Assembly (NCBI RefSeq): GCF_029240175.1
Contig: NZ_JARBTM010000026.1
Span: 1-64,000 of the forward strand
DNA: 64,000 nucleotides
Direction: 5' to 3'
From: Anaerosolibacter sp.
GTDB lineage: Bacteria; Bacillota; Clostridia; Peptostreptococcales; Thermotaleaceae
Made by a program: the position numbers and the translations under genes. Shown here piece after piece: positions 55,904 through 64,000 of this stretch (the first letter of the stretch is position 1; each line of letters starts with the position of its first letter). The notes under the pieces were generated by a model. The model made no database searches. It worked only from the letters and a program-made list of their open reading frames with translations, and was not told the origin of the DNA.

Positions 55904-56082
55904 GATTCCAGCAGAATATAACACTTTCACCCCTTGTGAAGTAGCGCATCACTGATAAACTGGGTTATCTATCAGCGACAGTGCTATATTTATTCAATAT
56001 AGCCCCAATACCTTTCCCATGGGATCTAGGACTTCCTTCGTCTCCCCCACAATACTCTTTATTCATCGCGACCTCTAAGACA
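55898..56082 (-). promoter_or_regulatory. Lysine riboswitch (L box)
   Basis: Minus-strand leader with the L-box pattern: P1 TGTCTT (5') pairing with AAGACA (3'), then AGAGGTCGCGATGAA, AAGAGTA, GGGGGAGACGAAGG, GGGAAAGGT, ATATTGAATAAATATAGC helix, GATAGATAACC...GTTTATC helix, AAGGGGTGAAA, and CTGGAATC before P1 closes. Downstream is an intrinsic terminator and lysA-lysC, fitting lysine-induced termination. Confidence 0.88.
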
Positions 56083-56114
56083 CAATTCTTAGGTATATTT
56101 ATTTATTTTTATGT

Positions 56115-56143
56115 ATCTTAACATAGACCATGAATTGTGTCAA
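56115..56143 (-). promoter_or_regulatory. lysA-lysC promoter
   Basis: Minus-strand TTGACA (56138-56143), exactly 17 bases, TAAGAT (56115-56120), about 25 bases before the riboswitch. The core is identical to that of the rRNA promoter. Confidence 0.75.
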
Positions 56144-56331
56144 CAGTCTTTTCCGAAACATCTGTTAGCAGACGTATGACAGATTGTTATGAAAATATCA
56201 ATATTTATTAATAGGCGTACATATTTATACATGTTATCATGCTATTATTGCCTTTTCCAGCCCTCTACAGCTCTGTTCTCGCTATTTTTCGCCATTTTTC
56301 GCCATTTCTATCTTTGAGATTTCTTTCGGAG

Positions 56332-56361
56332 TTGCAACTGGTATCGTTTTCATGCTATACT
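56332..56361 (+). promoter_or_regulatory. Probable nhaC promoter
   Basis: Plus-strand TTGCAA (56332-56337), 18-base spacer, TATACT (56356-56361), about 60 bases before the nhaC ATG. The DNA between the two divergent promoters (56144-56331) shows no gene; it has a GCCATTTTTC direct repeat at 56291-56305. Confidence 0.55.
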
Positions 56362-56424
56362 ATTTAAAGTACTATTTCATTTTTCTAAATTTTATAAACT
56401 CATTTTAAGGGGGAGGATTCATTT

Positions 56425-57837
56425 ATGGAAAAAACACCTAGAAAAATATCAATTTGGGAAGCACTATTGGTTATTGCATTCCTAATTGGGGCATTGATGT
56501 ATACAATCTTGCCACGATTCGGTGTCGAGGGTTCACCGCACATTCCAATTCTTGCTACTACTGTTTTCGCCGCTTTCATTGCCATAAGAGCTGGCTACAA
56601 GTGGTCAGATATTGAGGATGGTATTGTTGAAACCATTAAAATGTCAATGCAAGCAATTTTAATTCTTATGGTTATCGGTGCAATCATCGGTACATGGATT
56701 CAATCGGGTGCTGTACCTACGATGATTTACTACGGATTACAGATCTTATCTCCAGGGATATTCCTGGTAGCTACATGTTTGATTTGTGCCATTGTATCCC
56801 TTGCCACAGGAAGTTCCTGGACAACGGCAGGCACAGTAGGTATTGCATTACTTGGCGTTGGCGGCGGTCTAAATATTCCACTTCCAATCGTAGCAGGTGC
56901 AATCATCTCTGGTGCATACTTTGGTGACAAGATGTCTCCATTATCAGATACAACAAACCTTGCTCCAGCAATGGCTGGCGCCAATTTGTTTGATCACATC
57001 AAACACATGGCATTCACAACTGGACCTAGTTTATTGATCGCCTTGGTTCTTTATGGGTTCCTAGGTATGAAGTATGCTGGTCAAGAATTGAATGTAGCCG
57101 AAATTAATACTTTATTGGATGCGCTTAGTTCACAATTTACAATTACTCCATTGTTATTACTTCCTCCTATCTTGGTTATTGCCATGGTTATCTTTAAAGT
57201 ACCTGCGATTCCTGGGTTGATTGGTGGTACGATCCTTGGCGGTATCTTTGCTGCAATTTTCCAAGGTGCGAGCCTTGGAGATGTTATCAACGCGGCCCAT
57301 TACGGTTATGAATCAGCAACTGGCGTTGCAGCTGTTGATGAATTATTAACTCGAGGCGGTCTTGATAGCATGATGTGGACTGTATCTTTAATTTTAATCG
57401 CCATGGCTTTTGGTGGAACAATGGAAAAGACAGGAATGCTGCAAGTAATTGCTGAAAAGATTATGGTACTTGCAACCAATACAGGTTCCTTAGTTGTTTG
57501 TACAATCGCGACTTCTATCTTCACCAATCTAGTGGCTGGAGATCAGTATCTATCTATCGTGTTGCCGGGTAGAATGTATAAGCCAATGTGGGATCAAAGA
57601 GGCTATCATCCAAAGAACTTATCCCGTTGCTTAGAGGATGCAGGTACTTTGACATCTCCATTGATTCCTTGGAACACATGTGGTGCCTTCATGTTTAGTA
57701 CTTTAGGGGTTCATCCATTTGCATATCTTCCATATGCATTCCTAAACCTAATCAATCCATTGGTGTCTATCTTCTACGGTTTCACAGGCATTACTATGGA
57801 GAAGCTTCCACAAAATCAATCTCAAAAAACTGCATAA
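56425..57837 (+). CDS. nhaC: NhaC-type Na+/H+ antiporter
   Basis: Membrane antiporter of 470 residues with about eleven to twelve hydrophobic segments. Family features are WEALLVIAFLIG at the start, ATGSSWTTAGTVGIALLGVG near residue 130, and GAYFGDKMSPLSDTTNLAPA around 165-184, which carries conserved acidic and polar residues. A GGGGGAGG site precedes the ATG. It may also carry organic acid or amine exchange as some NhaC relatives do. It fits the Na+ economy implied by the Na+-pumping decarboxylase. Confidence 0.92.
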   Translation: MEKTPRKISIWEALLVIAFLIGALMYTILPRFGVEGSPHIPILATTVFAAFIAIRAGYKWSDIEDGIVETIKMSMQAILILMVIGAIIGTWIQSGAVPTMIYYGLQILSPGIFLVATCLICAIVSLATGSSWTTAGTVGIALLGVGGGLNIPLPIVAGAIISGAYFGDKMSPLSDTTNLAPAMAGANLFDHIKHMAFTTGPSLLIALVLYGFLGMKYAGQELNVAEINTLLDALSSQFTITPLLLLPPILVIAMVIFKVPAIPGLIGGTILGGIFAAIFQGASLGDVINAAHYGYESATGVAAVDELLTRGGLDSMMWTVSLILIAMAFGGTMEKTGMLQVIAEKIMVLATNTGSLVVCTIATSIFTNLVAGDQYLSIVLPGRMYKPMWDQRGYHPKNLSRCLEDAGTLTSPLIPWNTCGAFMFSTLGVHPFAYLPYAFLNLINPLVSIFYGFTGITMEKLPQNQSQKTA

Positions 57838-57846
57838 CAGAAAATA

Positions 57847-57884
57847 TAAATACCTCTACTTTTCATCAGTAGAGGTATTTTTTA
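57847..57884 (+). terminator. nhaC terminator
   Basis: Stem AAATACCTCTACT / AGTAGAGGTATTT with 7-base loop and further U residues. Confidence 0.9.
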
Positions 57885-57935
57885 TGACTTCTTGCAATAT
57901 TTATGTAGTAAAGCTTATAAAGGGAGGTTCCTGCC

Positions 57936-58421
57936 ATGAATCTATTGGATAAGGTTAAACAAGGAATGTTAGAAAGTACAAAAGTGATTAAAGAAATCTC
58001 CAGTGAAATGTCGGAAATGTCAAAAATGAAAGTAGCTCTTACCAAAGAAAAAGGTAAATTAGAAGAGCTATATTATGACCTAGGCAAAGCGATCATACAC
58101 CCTGAGATTGCCAGTGATCACGCTGAAATTTTGCCTGAAGCTGCCCTGCTCATCCTTTATGAGGCACAAGCGGCGGTCAAAAATATCAAAGAATATGAAA
58201 GTAAGATTGAGCAGTTAAAGGGTATTGTAAAGTGTACCCAGTGTGGCACTATTTTTGATGAAGAGGCCAAGTTCTGCTCAAAGTGTGGTAACAAGCTTGA
58301 ACCTACACAAGAGGTCATAGAAATCCTTGGGAATTCTGTTATGGTAGAAGAGGTTGCAGACCCTTCGCCAGCAGCTTCCGAAGATCAAGAGGTCGCTCCT
58401 GATGAAAAGCCTGAAGAGTAA
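57936..58421 (+). CDS. Zinc-ribbon protein with coiled coil
   Basis: A 161-residue soluble protein. The first 95 residues are mostly helical and charged (likely coiled coil around 15-50 and 75-95). A zinc ribbon follows: CTQCG...FCSKCGNKL near residues 99-121. The acidic tail is of low complexity. Function unknown; similar proteins occur singly in many Clostridia. GGGAGG precedes the ATG. A terminator follows within 20 bases. Confidence 0.83.
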   Translation: MNLLDKVKQGMLESTKVIKEISSEMSEMSKMKVALTKEKGKLEELYYDLGKAIIHPEIASDHAEILPEAALLILYEAQAAVKNIKEYESKIEQLKGIVKCTQCGTIFDEEAKFCSKCGNKLEPTQEVIEILGNSVMVEEVADPSPAASEDQEVAPDEKPEE

Positions 58422-58437
58422 TCTTCAGGCTTTTCAT
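58402..58437 (+). terminator. Terminator after the zinc-ribbon gene (bidirectional)
   Basis: Stem GAAAAGCCTGAAGA / TCTTCAGGCTTTTC spanning the stop codon, serving both converging genes. Confidence 0.85.
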
Positions 58438-58444
58438 CTGTTCA

Positions 58445-58729
58445 TCAATTTTCAAAATAATATCCACACGCTGAATTGTTCATTTCTTCCATGTCTCGCT
58501 GATCCAAAGGAAAGAAGGCACATTGAGCTGGTCTCATCCAGCGATGATCGTTATAGACCCCACAAGAATTGTCAGTTCTTAGGAATGGACATCTATATCC
58601 CAATTGACAGCAGCGGCCGCACATTTTACAATTTCCCTCTCTTTTTTCCAGCTGACTCTCAACATAGTCTTTCCCAAAGTGGGATAAATAAAATCTTCGT
58701 ATTTTTCCCTGATAATGCTTTCGTTCCAT
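58445..58729 (-). CDS. Cysteine-cluster (YkgJ-like) protein
   Basis: A 94-residue protein with Cys in CKMCGRCC, then RCPFL, SCGVYNDH, AQCAFFPL and SACGYYF, a pattern like the YkgJ family thought to bind zinc or an iron-sulfur centre. Shorter than usual members. The role is unknown. GGAG precedes the ATG. It converges on the zinc-ribbon gene and is divergent from the helicase gene. Confidence 0.8.
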   Translation of the reverse strand: MERKHYQGKIRRFYLSHFGKDYVESQLEKREGNCKMCGRCCQLGYRCPFLRTDNSCGVYNDHRWMRPAQCAFFPLDQRDMEEMNNSACGYYFEN

Positions 58730-58885
58730 GTCTAAACTCCTTCTTTATCAGAATCATATATACAGTTAGCTTAGACAAAGAATTCACTTTCCATAAGCTG
58801 AGTTTTAGAAGCATGAACAAATATGATATACTAGTTTTGAACGAGACAAATGATTTTATGGACTACTTAGGAGGAGGCTTTACCG

Positions 58886-61021
58886 TTGCAAAATTCTTTT
58901 TTCCTTTTTCTACAGAATAAATTTCAAGTAAATTTAAATGAACAGCAGAAATCTGCTGTTTTGCATAAGGATGGCCCTGCCATTGTTTTAGCTGTCCCAG
59001 GGGCAGGTAAGACAACAATGCTGATTTGTAGGACGGCTTATCTGATTCTTTATCACAAGGTGAAGCCAGAACAGATTTTATCCATTACCTTCAGCAAGGC
59101 TTCTGCAAAGGATATGAGCAAGAGATTTAACAGTCTATTTGGATCGGCTGTTAAGGGAACAGTCCCTTTTTCTACAATTCACGGCTTCGCCTATAAGCTC
59201 ATCCGTGAACATGGAAGGAAGCATCAGATTCAATATACTTTAATAGAAGGAGACCAGGTTGCACGGAACAAAACCGTCTTACTGAAGCAACTTTTTCACC
59301 AGATCAGCGGCGACTATATTTCTGATGACCAGCTAGAGGAATTAATCAGCACCATCAGCTATATAAAAAATTCCTTAACTCCTTTGAAAGCCTACTGCGA
59401 AGAGCATCGAGATATTGATCATCTCTATGAAATCTATACTCAATATGAGAATTATAAGCGCAAGCATCATTTTCTTGATTTCGATGATATGTTAACCTTG
59501 ACCCTGGAGATTTTGGAAAAAGATACGGCACTACTTCAGTATTATCGCCAGCAATATCCCTACATCCAAGTGGATGAGGCCCAGGATACGTCTAGGGTAC
59601 AGCATGAAATCATTCGTCTTCTTGCTGGATCTCAATGCAATCTGTTTATGGTAGCAGATGATGATCAATCCATTTACGGCTTTCGAGGTGCATGTCCTGA
59701 GATGCTTCTTTGTTTTCAAGATACATATCCTGGCGCTAAGTCTTTTTTTATGGAGCAAAACTACCGCTGCCCCAATGACATCGTGAAAATTAGTGATGCT
59801 TTTATCCAGACCAATCAGGCGAGATACCCTAAGAAGCTGTTTTCTAACCGGGAGGATCGCCGGGGCATGCAAATCATTCATTTGAGGGATGAACAGGATC
59901 AATTGAATTATTTGATTAACCAATTATCTGATCGAGATGATCTGTCCAATGCAGCGATCCTTTATCGTAATAATTTATCTGCTATTTCCTTAGCCGATAA
60001 ATTGGACCGCCATGGCATCCCTTTTTATATTCGAGATAGTAAAAATCTATTCTTCCGTCATTGGGTTGTCCAGGATGTCCTCTCCTTTCTTAGGCTATCT
60101 CTAGATTTTGGCGATTTTGAGAGCCTTGAACGAATTTATTATAAAATGAACGGATATATTCCTAAAACAGCCATTCAGTACAGCAAAGCATCTCACTATG
60201 CCTCTGTTTTTGATAGATTATTAAATTTTCCGGAGTTTCGAAGTTATCAGCGAGACAATATCCACCGTATTTCCCTGAATTTTACGGAGCTATCCACCTT
60301 ATCACCAAAGGATGCCTTTGATTTTATCGCATACACCTTGAACTATAGGGCTTATTTAGAGTCCCATAGTAAAAAGAATTCTCTGGACGGCATAGATTTG
60401 ATTCTATCTCAATTAAAAACCATCGCTTTAGGGACCGATACCATCCAGGAATTTCTATCCCGCTTCGATGATCTCCAAAGGGTTTTGGAGGATTGCCAGT
60501 ACAATCGATATACAAATGCGGTAGTATTGTCCACCATTCATTCCGCCAAGGGTTTGGAGTTTGATCGCGTTCTTATGGTGGATCTATTCGAGCAGCATTT
60601 TCCTGGAAAATCTAGTCTTGAGCAGGCCCGTAAGGGGGATTTGTCTTTATTAGAGGAAGAGCGCAGGCTGTTCTATGTGGGTATGACCAGAGCCAAAGAA
60701 AGCTTAGGACTTTTGGTCGTAAAATTAAAAAATGGTGAACTGATGAAGGTGTCTCGATTTGTGGAAGAAGTGGGAAATTGTGCCGAAAGGCTGCAGCTGA
60801 CTTCTATTATTCCAGTTCAAACAACAGCACCTTCTCCCAATATCTCCCCTGGATCTAATCATCCTTTTTCCATTGGCTTAAAGGTAGTCCATCCAAAGTT
60901 TGGTATGGGGGAGATCAAAGACCTCCGTAAGGACATCTTGACAGTCCGCTTTGATTCCGTAGGGAATAGAGATTTGTCTATCAGCCTTTGTGTTGAGAAA
61001 CAGATTTTGTTTCCAGCATAG
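58886..61021 (+). CDS. UvrD/Rep-family ATP-dependent DNA helicase
   Basis: Superfamily 1A helicase of 711 residues. Motifs in order: LNEQQKSAV (Q), AVPGAGKTT (Walker A, about 33-41), FDDMLTLTLE, VDEAQDTSRVQ (II), ADDDQSIYGFRGA (III), MEQNYRCP (IV), STIHSAKGLEFDRV (V) and RRLFYVGMTRAKE (VI). It ends with a short domain GLKVVHPKFGMGEI typical of the UvrD/PcrA tail. TTG start eight bases after AGGAGG. It may be a second, not the principal, PcrA: it stands alone and lacks the ligA partner. Confidence 0.93.
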   Translation: MQNSFFLFLQNKFQVNLNEQQKSAVLHKDGPAIVLAVPGAGKTTMLICRTAYLILYHKVKPEQILSITFSKASAKDMSKRFNSLFGSAVKGTVPFSTIHGFAYKLIREHGRKHQIQYTLIEGDQVARNKTVLLKQLFHQISGDYISDDQLEELISTISYIKNSLTPLKAYCEEHRDIDHLYEIYTQYENYKRKHHFLDFDDMLTLTLEILEKDTALLQYYRQQYPYIQVDEAQDTSRVQHEIIRLLAGSQCNLFMVADDDQSIYGFRGACPEMLLCFQDTYPGAKSFFMEQNYRCPNDIVKISDAFIQTNQARYPKKLFSNREDRRGMQIIHLRDEQDQLNYLINQLSDRDDLSNAAILYRNNLSAISLADKLDRHGIPFYIRDSKNLFFRHWVVQDVLSFLRLSLDFGDFESLERIYYKMNGYIPKTAIQYSKASHYASVFDRLLNFPEFRSYQRDNIHRISLNFTELSTLSPKDAFDFIAYTLNYRAYLESHSKKNSLDGIDLILSQLKTIALGTDTIQEFLSRFDDLQRVLEDCQYNRYTNAVVLSTIHSAKGLEFDRVLMVDLFEQHFPGKSSLEQARKGDLSLLEEERRLFYVGMTRAKESLGLLVVKLKNGELMKVSRFVEEVGNCAERLQLTSIIPVQTTAPSPNISPGSNHPFSIGLKVVHPKFGMGEIKDLRKDILTVRFDSVGNRDLSISLCVEKQILFPA

Positions 61022-61022
61022 A

Positions 61023-61159
61023 TGTGCACCATAGTGCACAGGTTAAGTTTGAGGCTGAGGTTAAAAAAACGGACGTGCATTACACGTCCGTTTTTGATAT
61101 CCTGATTTTTTTAGGTGCCCAATGGGCACCATCAATCTTAACCTCAACCTTAACCTCAA
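61023..61159. repeat. GGTTAAGG inverted-repeat element, copy 3, with inner terminator
   Basis: A TGTGCAC / GTGCACA hairpin (61023-61040) is followed by AGGTTAAGTTTGAGGCTGAG (61040 on) and, at the far end, TTAACCTCAACCTTAACCTC (61138 on). Inside are AAAACGGACGTG / CACGTCCGTTTT (61066-61095, a strong bidirectional terminator) and GGTGCCCAATGGGCACC (61114-61130). It lies between the converging helicase and lpd genes. Confidence 0.78.
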
Positions 61160-61162
61160 TCT

Positions 61163-62533
61163 CTAATAATGTATTGGTTTGTCAATGGCACCATGGGCTG
61201 CCTCCATCACAATTTCTGATAGGGTTGGATGGGGATGGATGGCCTTAGCCACATCGTAGATGGTTCCTTCCATTTCCATGGATACCACAGCCTCAGAGAT
61301 CATATCTGTGGCATGGACTGCCATGATATGAACCCCTAATATTTCTCCGTACTTCTTTTCGGCAATAATCTTTACAAATCCAATACTCTCCCCCTCCGCC
61401 AATGCCTTTCCATTGGCACTGAGAGGAAACTTGCTCACTACCACATCATATCCTTCTTCTTTTGCTTCTGCTTCCGTCAATCCTATAGCTGCCAACTCTG
61501 GAAAGCTATAAATACAGGATGGTACCAGTTTGTAATTGATACTGTTTTTCTTCCCTGCAATATTCTCTGCCGCTGTGATTCCTTCAGCAGAGGCTAAATG
61601 GGCCAACTGATACTTGCCATTTACATCACCAATGGCATAGACATCTAATACATTGGTCTGTAAATAAGCATCTACTTTGATTCCTTTTTGATCATAGGTG
61701 ATTCCTAGGGATTCCATCCCTTCCACATTGGGCTGTCTCCCTAAGCTTACCAGAATTTTTTCTCCCATGTAGCTTATTTCTCTGCCCTCTACTTCGCAGA
61801 TAACCTTGCTGCCTTCTACCTTCTTCAATTGACAGTTGGTAACAATCTGAACCCCTTGATCCATCAAATGCTTTTGCAAGGCCAGCGCTAGTTCTTCCTC
61901 CGTGCCCTTTAGAATACGACCAGAGCGCTGGAGCAGAATGACCTTTGTCCCCAAGGCGTTAAATAGGGTAGCAAACTCAACAGAAATTACCCCGCCGCCC
62001 AAAATTACCATGGTTTTGGGCAAATCTGTCAATTGCAGGGCCCCTTTACTCGTAATGGCAATCCCTTTCTCCATAGCTGCATGGAGCCCTTCAATCGTTG
62101 GGATAAACGGTCTTGATCCAGTAGCAAGGATTAAGTTTTTTGTTTTTAAGGTTTTATCCCCTACAACGATGGTTTGTTTATCTTTAAATACACCTGTGCC
62201 CATAAAAACGTCTATTCCATTTTTCTTTAGCAAGCCCTTTACACCATTCACAAGGCGTTTTACTACCATGTCCTTTCGGTTGCCCATCTGCTGCCAATTA
62301 ATCTTTAAGCTGTCTTTGTCAATGCCCTCAATGCCAAAGAAATCACCTTTCAGTATCTCCTGATAAACTCTGGCATTTTTAAGCAGCGCCTTGGTGGGAA
62401 TACAACCCCAATTCAAGCAGACACCGCCAATTTCATCCTTTTCCACCAAGGCAACCTTCATGCCCAGTTGGGCAGCCTTAATGGCTGCCACATAACCCCC
62501 AGGTCCTCCGCCTACTACGATTACATCATACAT
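61163..62533 (-). CDS. lpdA: Dihydrolipoyl dehydrogenase (E3)
   Basis: Reoxidises the lipoyl group of 2-oxoacid dehydrogenase complexes with FAD and NAD+. The 456-residue flavoprotein has GGGPGGYVAA (FAD), the redox disulfide GGVCLNWGC (C39 and C44), the NAD fold ILGGGVISVEFA, AIGDVNG, and the C-terminal catalytic HPHPTLSE. It is the last gene of the E1-E2-E3 cluster entering from the right edge. Confidence 0.95.
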   Translation of the reverse strand: MYDVIVVGGGPGGYVAAIKAAQLGMKVALVEKDEIGGVCLNWGCIPTKALLKNARVYQEILKGDFFGIEGIDKDSLKINWQQMGNRKDMVVKRLVNGVKGLLKKNGIDVFMGTGVFKDKQTIVVGDKTLKTKNLILATGSRPFIPTIEGLHAAMEKGIAITSKGALQLTDLPKTMVILGGGVISVEFATLFNALGTKVILLQRSGRILKGTEEELALALQKHLMDQGVQIVTNCQLKKVEGSKVICEVEGREISYMGEKILVSLGRQPNVEGMESLGITYDQKGIKVDAYLQTNVLDVYAIGDVNGKYQLAHLASAEGITAAENIAGKKNSINYKLVPSCIYSFPELAAIGLTEAEAKEEGYDVVVSKFPLSANGKALAEGESIGFVKIIAEKKYGEILGVHIMAVHATDMISEAVVSMEMEGTIYDVAKAIHPHPTLSEIVMEAAHGAIDKPIHY

Positions 62534-62553
62534 TTGTACATCACTCCTTGTGC

Positions 62554-63834
62554 CTACAGAAGCAACAATCTATAGGGATCACTCAAATACTTCTTCACAT
62601 CATTCATAAAGCGTCCTGCATCACCGCCATCTACAACCCGGTGGTCAAAGGACATGGATAGGGGCAGCATATGGCGAATGACAAGCTCATCTTCTATGAC
62701 AACTGGCTTCTTGCTGATCTTTCCTATACCCATGATGGCAACCTCAGGATAATTGATCACAGGTACCCCAAAGATCGATCCTACTGCCCCATAATTGGTG
62801 ATGGAGAAGGTGCTCTCCTTTAGTTCATCTATCGTCAATTTCCTATTTCTTGCCCGCTGACCTAAATCATTCAATTCTTTGGCTAATCTAACAATGCTCT
62901 TTTGATCCACATTGCGGACCACAGGTACGGTTAAACCTTCTTCCGTATCCACAGCAATCCCTAGGTGATAGTATTTTTTCAATAGAATCTCTTCGGTTTC
63001 GTCATCCAATGAGCTATTGATTTTGGGATTTTTCTTTAATGCCAACACGATCGCTTTCATGATAAATGGCATAAAGGTCAAATGAATATCTTCATCGAAA
63101 TGACCTTTTGCAGTTTCTCTGAATTTCACCAGTTCCGTCACATCAACCTCATCCATAGCCGTGGCATGGGGAGCTGTATGTTTTGATTGAACCATTTTTT
63201 TTGCGATGGTCTTTCTTATCATACTGAGGGGTACCCTCTCTATCTGATTCCTATCCTTTGATGCTGCTTCCAGCTTAGTTTCATGCTTTTGCTCTGGTTT
63301 AGAGGCTTCAGAATCCCCTGCTGTAGTTTTTTCCGCTGCAGCAGCAATGTCCGCCTTCATTACCCTGCCTCCTGGTCCTGTACCAGTTACGTTCCTAAGG
63401 TCAACCCCTAAATCATATGCCATCTTTCTAGCCACAGGTGTAGCCAACACTTTCCTTTTCGGCGGGATTGCTGCTTCCTGCTTTCTTCCCTCCGCACTGG
63501 CAGGAATTACTTCCGAAGATGCTTCTAAAGCACCCACAACCCCTGCATTCTCCTCTGCTACAGGTTCAACCGTTTGGTCTTGGCTCTTTCCGACTTCTCC
63601 TGTATCTACCTTAATCAATACTTGCCCTACATAGATGATCCCACCTTCTTCAGCAAGCAAAGCTATCACTTTCCCAGAATAAGGGGATGGAAGCTCTGCA
63701 TTAACCTTATCAGTCTCCACCTCTGCAATGGTATCTCCTGCTTGAATCGTATCCCCGACCTCCATATGCCACTTCAGTAATTTTCCCTCATGGATTCCCT
63801 CGCCAATGTCTGGAAATTTAAATTCTTGAATCAT
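62554..63834 (-). CDS. 2-Oxoacid dehydrogenase dihydrolipoyl acyltransferase (E2)
   Basis: Acyl-transferring core of a pyruvate, acetoin or branched-chain dehydrogenase complex, 426 residues. One N-terminal lipoyl domain (about 1-78, lipoyl Lys43 in ETDKVNA), an Ala/Glu-rich linker, a peripheral-subunit-binding domain (about 125-162; TPVARKMAYDLGVDL, GPGGRVMKADI) and the acyltransferase core with SFDHRVVDGG at the C-terminus. Which oxoacid is used cannot be told from E2 alone. Confidence 0.93.
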   Translation of the reverse strand: MIQEFKFPDIGEGIHEGKLLKWHMEVGDTIQAGDTIAEVETDKVNAELPSPYSGKVIALLAEEGGIIYVGQVLIKVDTGEVGKSQDQTVEPVAEENAGVVGALEASSEVIPASAEGRKQEAAIPPKRKVLATPVARKMAYDLGVDLRNVTGTGPGGRVMKADIAAAAEKTTAGDSEASKPEQKHETKLEAASKDRNQIERVPLSMIRKTIAKKMVQSKHTAPHATAMDEVDVTELVKFRETAKGHFDEDIHLTFMPFIMKAIVLALKKNPKINSSLDDETEEILLKKYYHLGIAVDTEEGLTVPVVRNVDQKSIVRLAKELNDLGQRARNRKLTIDELKESTFSITNYGAVGSIFGVPVINYPEVAIMGIGKISKKPVVIEDELVIRHMLPLSMSFDHRVVDGGDAGRFMNDVKKYLSDPYRLLLL

Positions 63835-63845
63835 ATCCTCACCCC

Positions 63846-64000
63846 CTATGTTAAGAAATTTACTACTTCAAGAATTTTTTCGTAAATCATATCGGGGTTA
63901 GGCATGTAATATTGTTCTCCCCTTGGCAGCGGTACGATAATATCTGGTGCTGCTACCCTTGCAGGAGGTGCTTCCAGATGGAGAAATGCTTTTTCATTGA
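63846..64000 (-). CDS. 2-Oxoacid dehydrogenase E1 beta subunit, C-terminal end only
   Basis: The partial frame ends ...FLHLEAPPARVAAPDIIVP, then LPRGEQYYMPNPDMIYEKIL, a typical E1-beta C-terminus of the pyruvate/acetoin/branched-chain type. It runs off the right edge. Its stop is about 10 bases before the E2 start, so the E1b-E2-E3 genes form one operon. Confidence 0.9.
   Translation of the reverse strand, partial: NEKAFLHLEAPPARVAAPDIIVPLPRGEQYYMPNPDMIYEKILEVVNFLT

Noticed and set aside
55898-56082. lysA leader as a SAM (S-box) riboswitch or T-box
   Set aside because: The AGAGGTCGCGA and AAGAGTA segments and P1/terminator overlap fit the L box, and no T-box antiterminator sequence is present.
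58354-58920. 188-codon plus-strand frame
   Set aside because: It overlaps the end of the zinc-ribbon gene, runs antisense through the cysteine-cluster gene and its start has no ribosome site.

Overview
The window looks like the chromosome of a low-GC, endospore-forming, anaerobic Firmicute of the class Clostridia. An Alkaliphilus-like relative is my inference from gene content, not a tested assignment. Support comes from the sporulation genes (spoIIE, yabP, yabQ, a spoVB-type flippase, spoVT, spoVG), strong AGGAGG ribosome sites with frequent TTG/GTG starts, Na+-coupled energy metabolism and an apparent selenoprotein. Most genes are on the minus strand and are described in their own direction of transcription.

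From about 45.4 kb down to 0.7 kb the minus strand carries the ancient Firmicute block known from Bacillus subtilis as purR to lysS: purR, spoVG, glmU, prs, (a chemoreceptor), pth, mfd, prsA, spoVT, spoVB-like, mazG, hup, S4 protein, yabP, yabQ, divIC, S1 protein, ppx, tRNA-Met, tRNA-Asp, spoIIE, VWA protein, protein kinase, tilS, ftsH. It then continues through birA, a P1 peptidase, an ECF S component, coaX, dusB, greA and lysS to the 5' end of an rRNA operon at the left edge. Many of these genes are followed by their own intrinsic terminators. The hpt gene expected between tilS and ftsH is absent.

Between ftsH and birA sits a roughly 10 kb metabolic block (7.6-17.2 kb). It holds a CoA transferase, a split methylmalonyl-CoA mutase, the MeaB chaperone, methylmalonyl-CoA epimerase and a four-gene Na+-pumping methylmalonyl-CoA decarboxylase (mmdADCB order). 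Together they describe conversion of succinate to propionate with Na+ export. BirA, encoded just downstream, would biotinylate the pump, and an NhaC antiporter at 56.4 kb could use the Na+ gradient.

The right third is more mixed: murC, a membrane-anchored protein of unknown function, an LCP cell-wall ligase, hbd and crt, a peroxiredoxin with an in-frame UGA exactly at its peroxidatic residue (read here as selenocysteine), small membrane and DUF1653 proteins, and a lysA-lysC operon behind a lysine riboswitch with a terminator. Then come nhaC, a zinc-ribbon protein, a cysteine-cluster protein, a UvrD-type helicase, and the E3, E2 and (partial) E1-beta genes of a 2-oxoacid dehydrogenase complex.

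Intergenic DNA holds several families of dispersed structured repeats: a GC-rich element of about 155 bp in two copies, both placed after a gene terminator; long GGTTAAGG inverted repeats in three copies; and small GTAGGGGCGA-type hairpins. The most notable observations are the probable seleno-peroxiredoxin, the repeat families, the Spo0A-type promoter of spoIIE, an apparent Spo0A box at the chemoreceptor promoter, and an atypical spoVG start.
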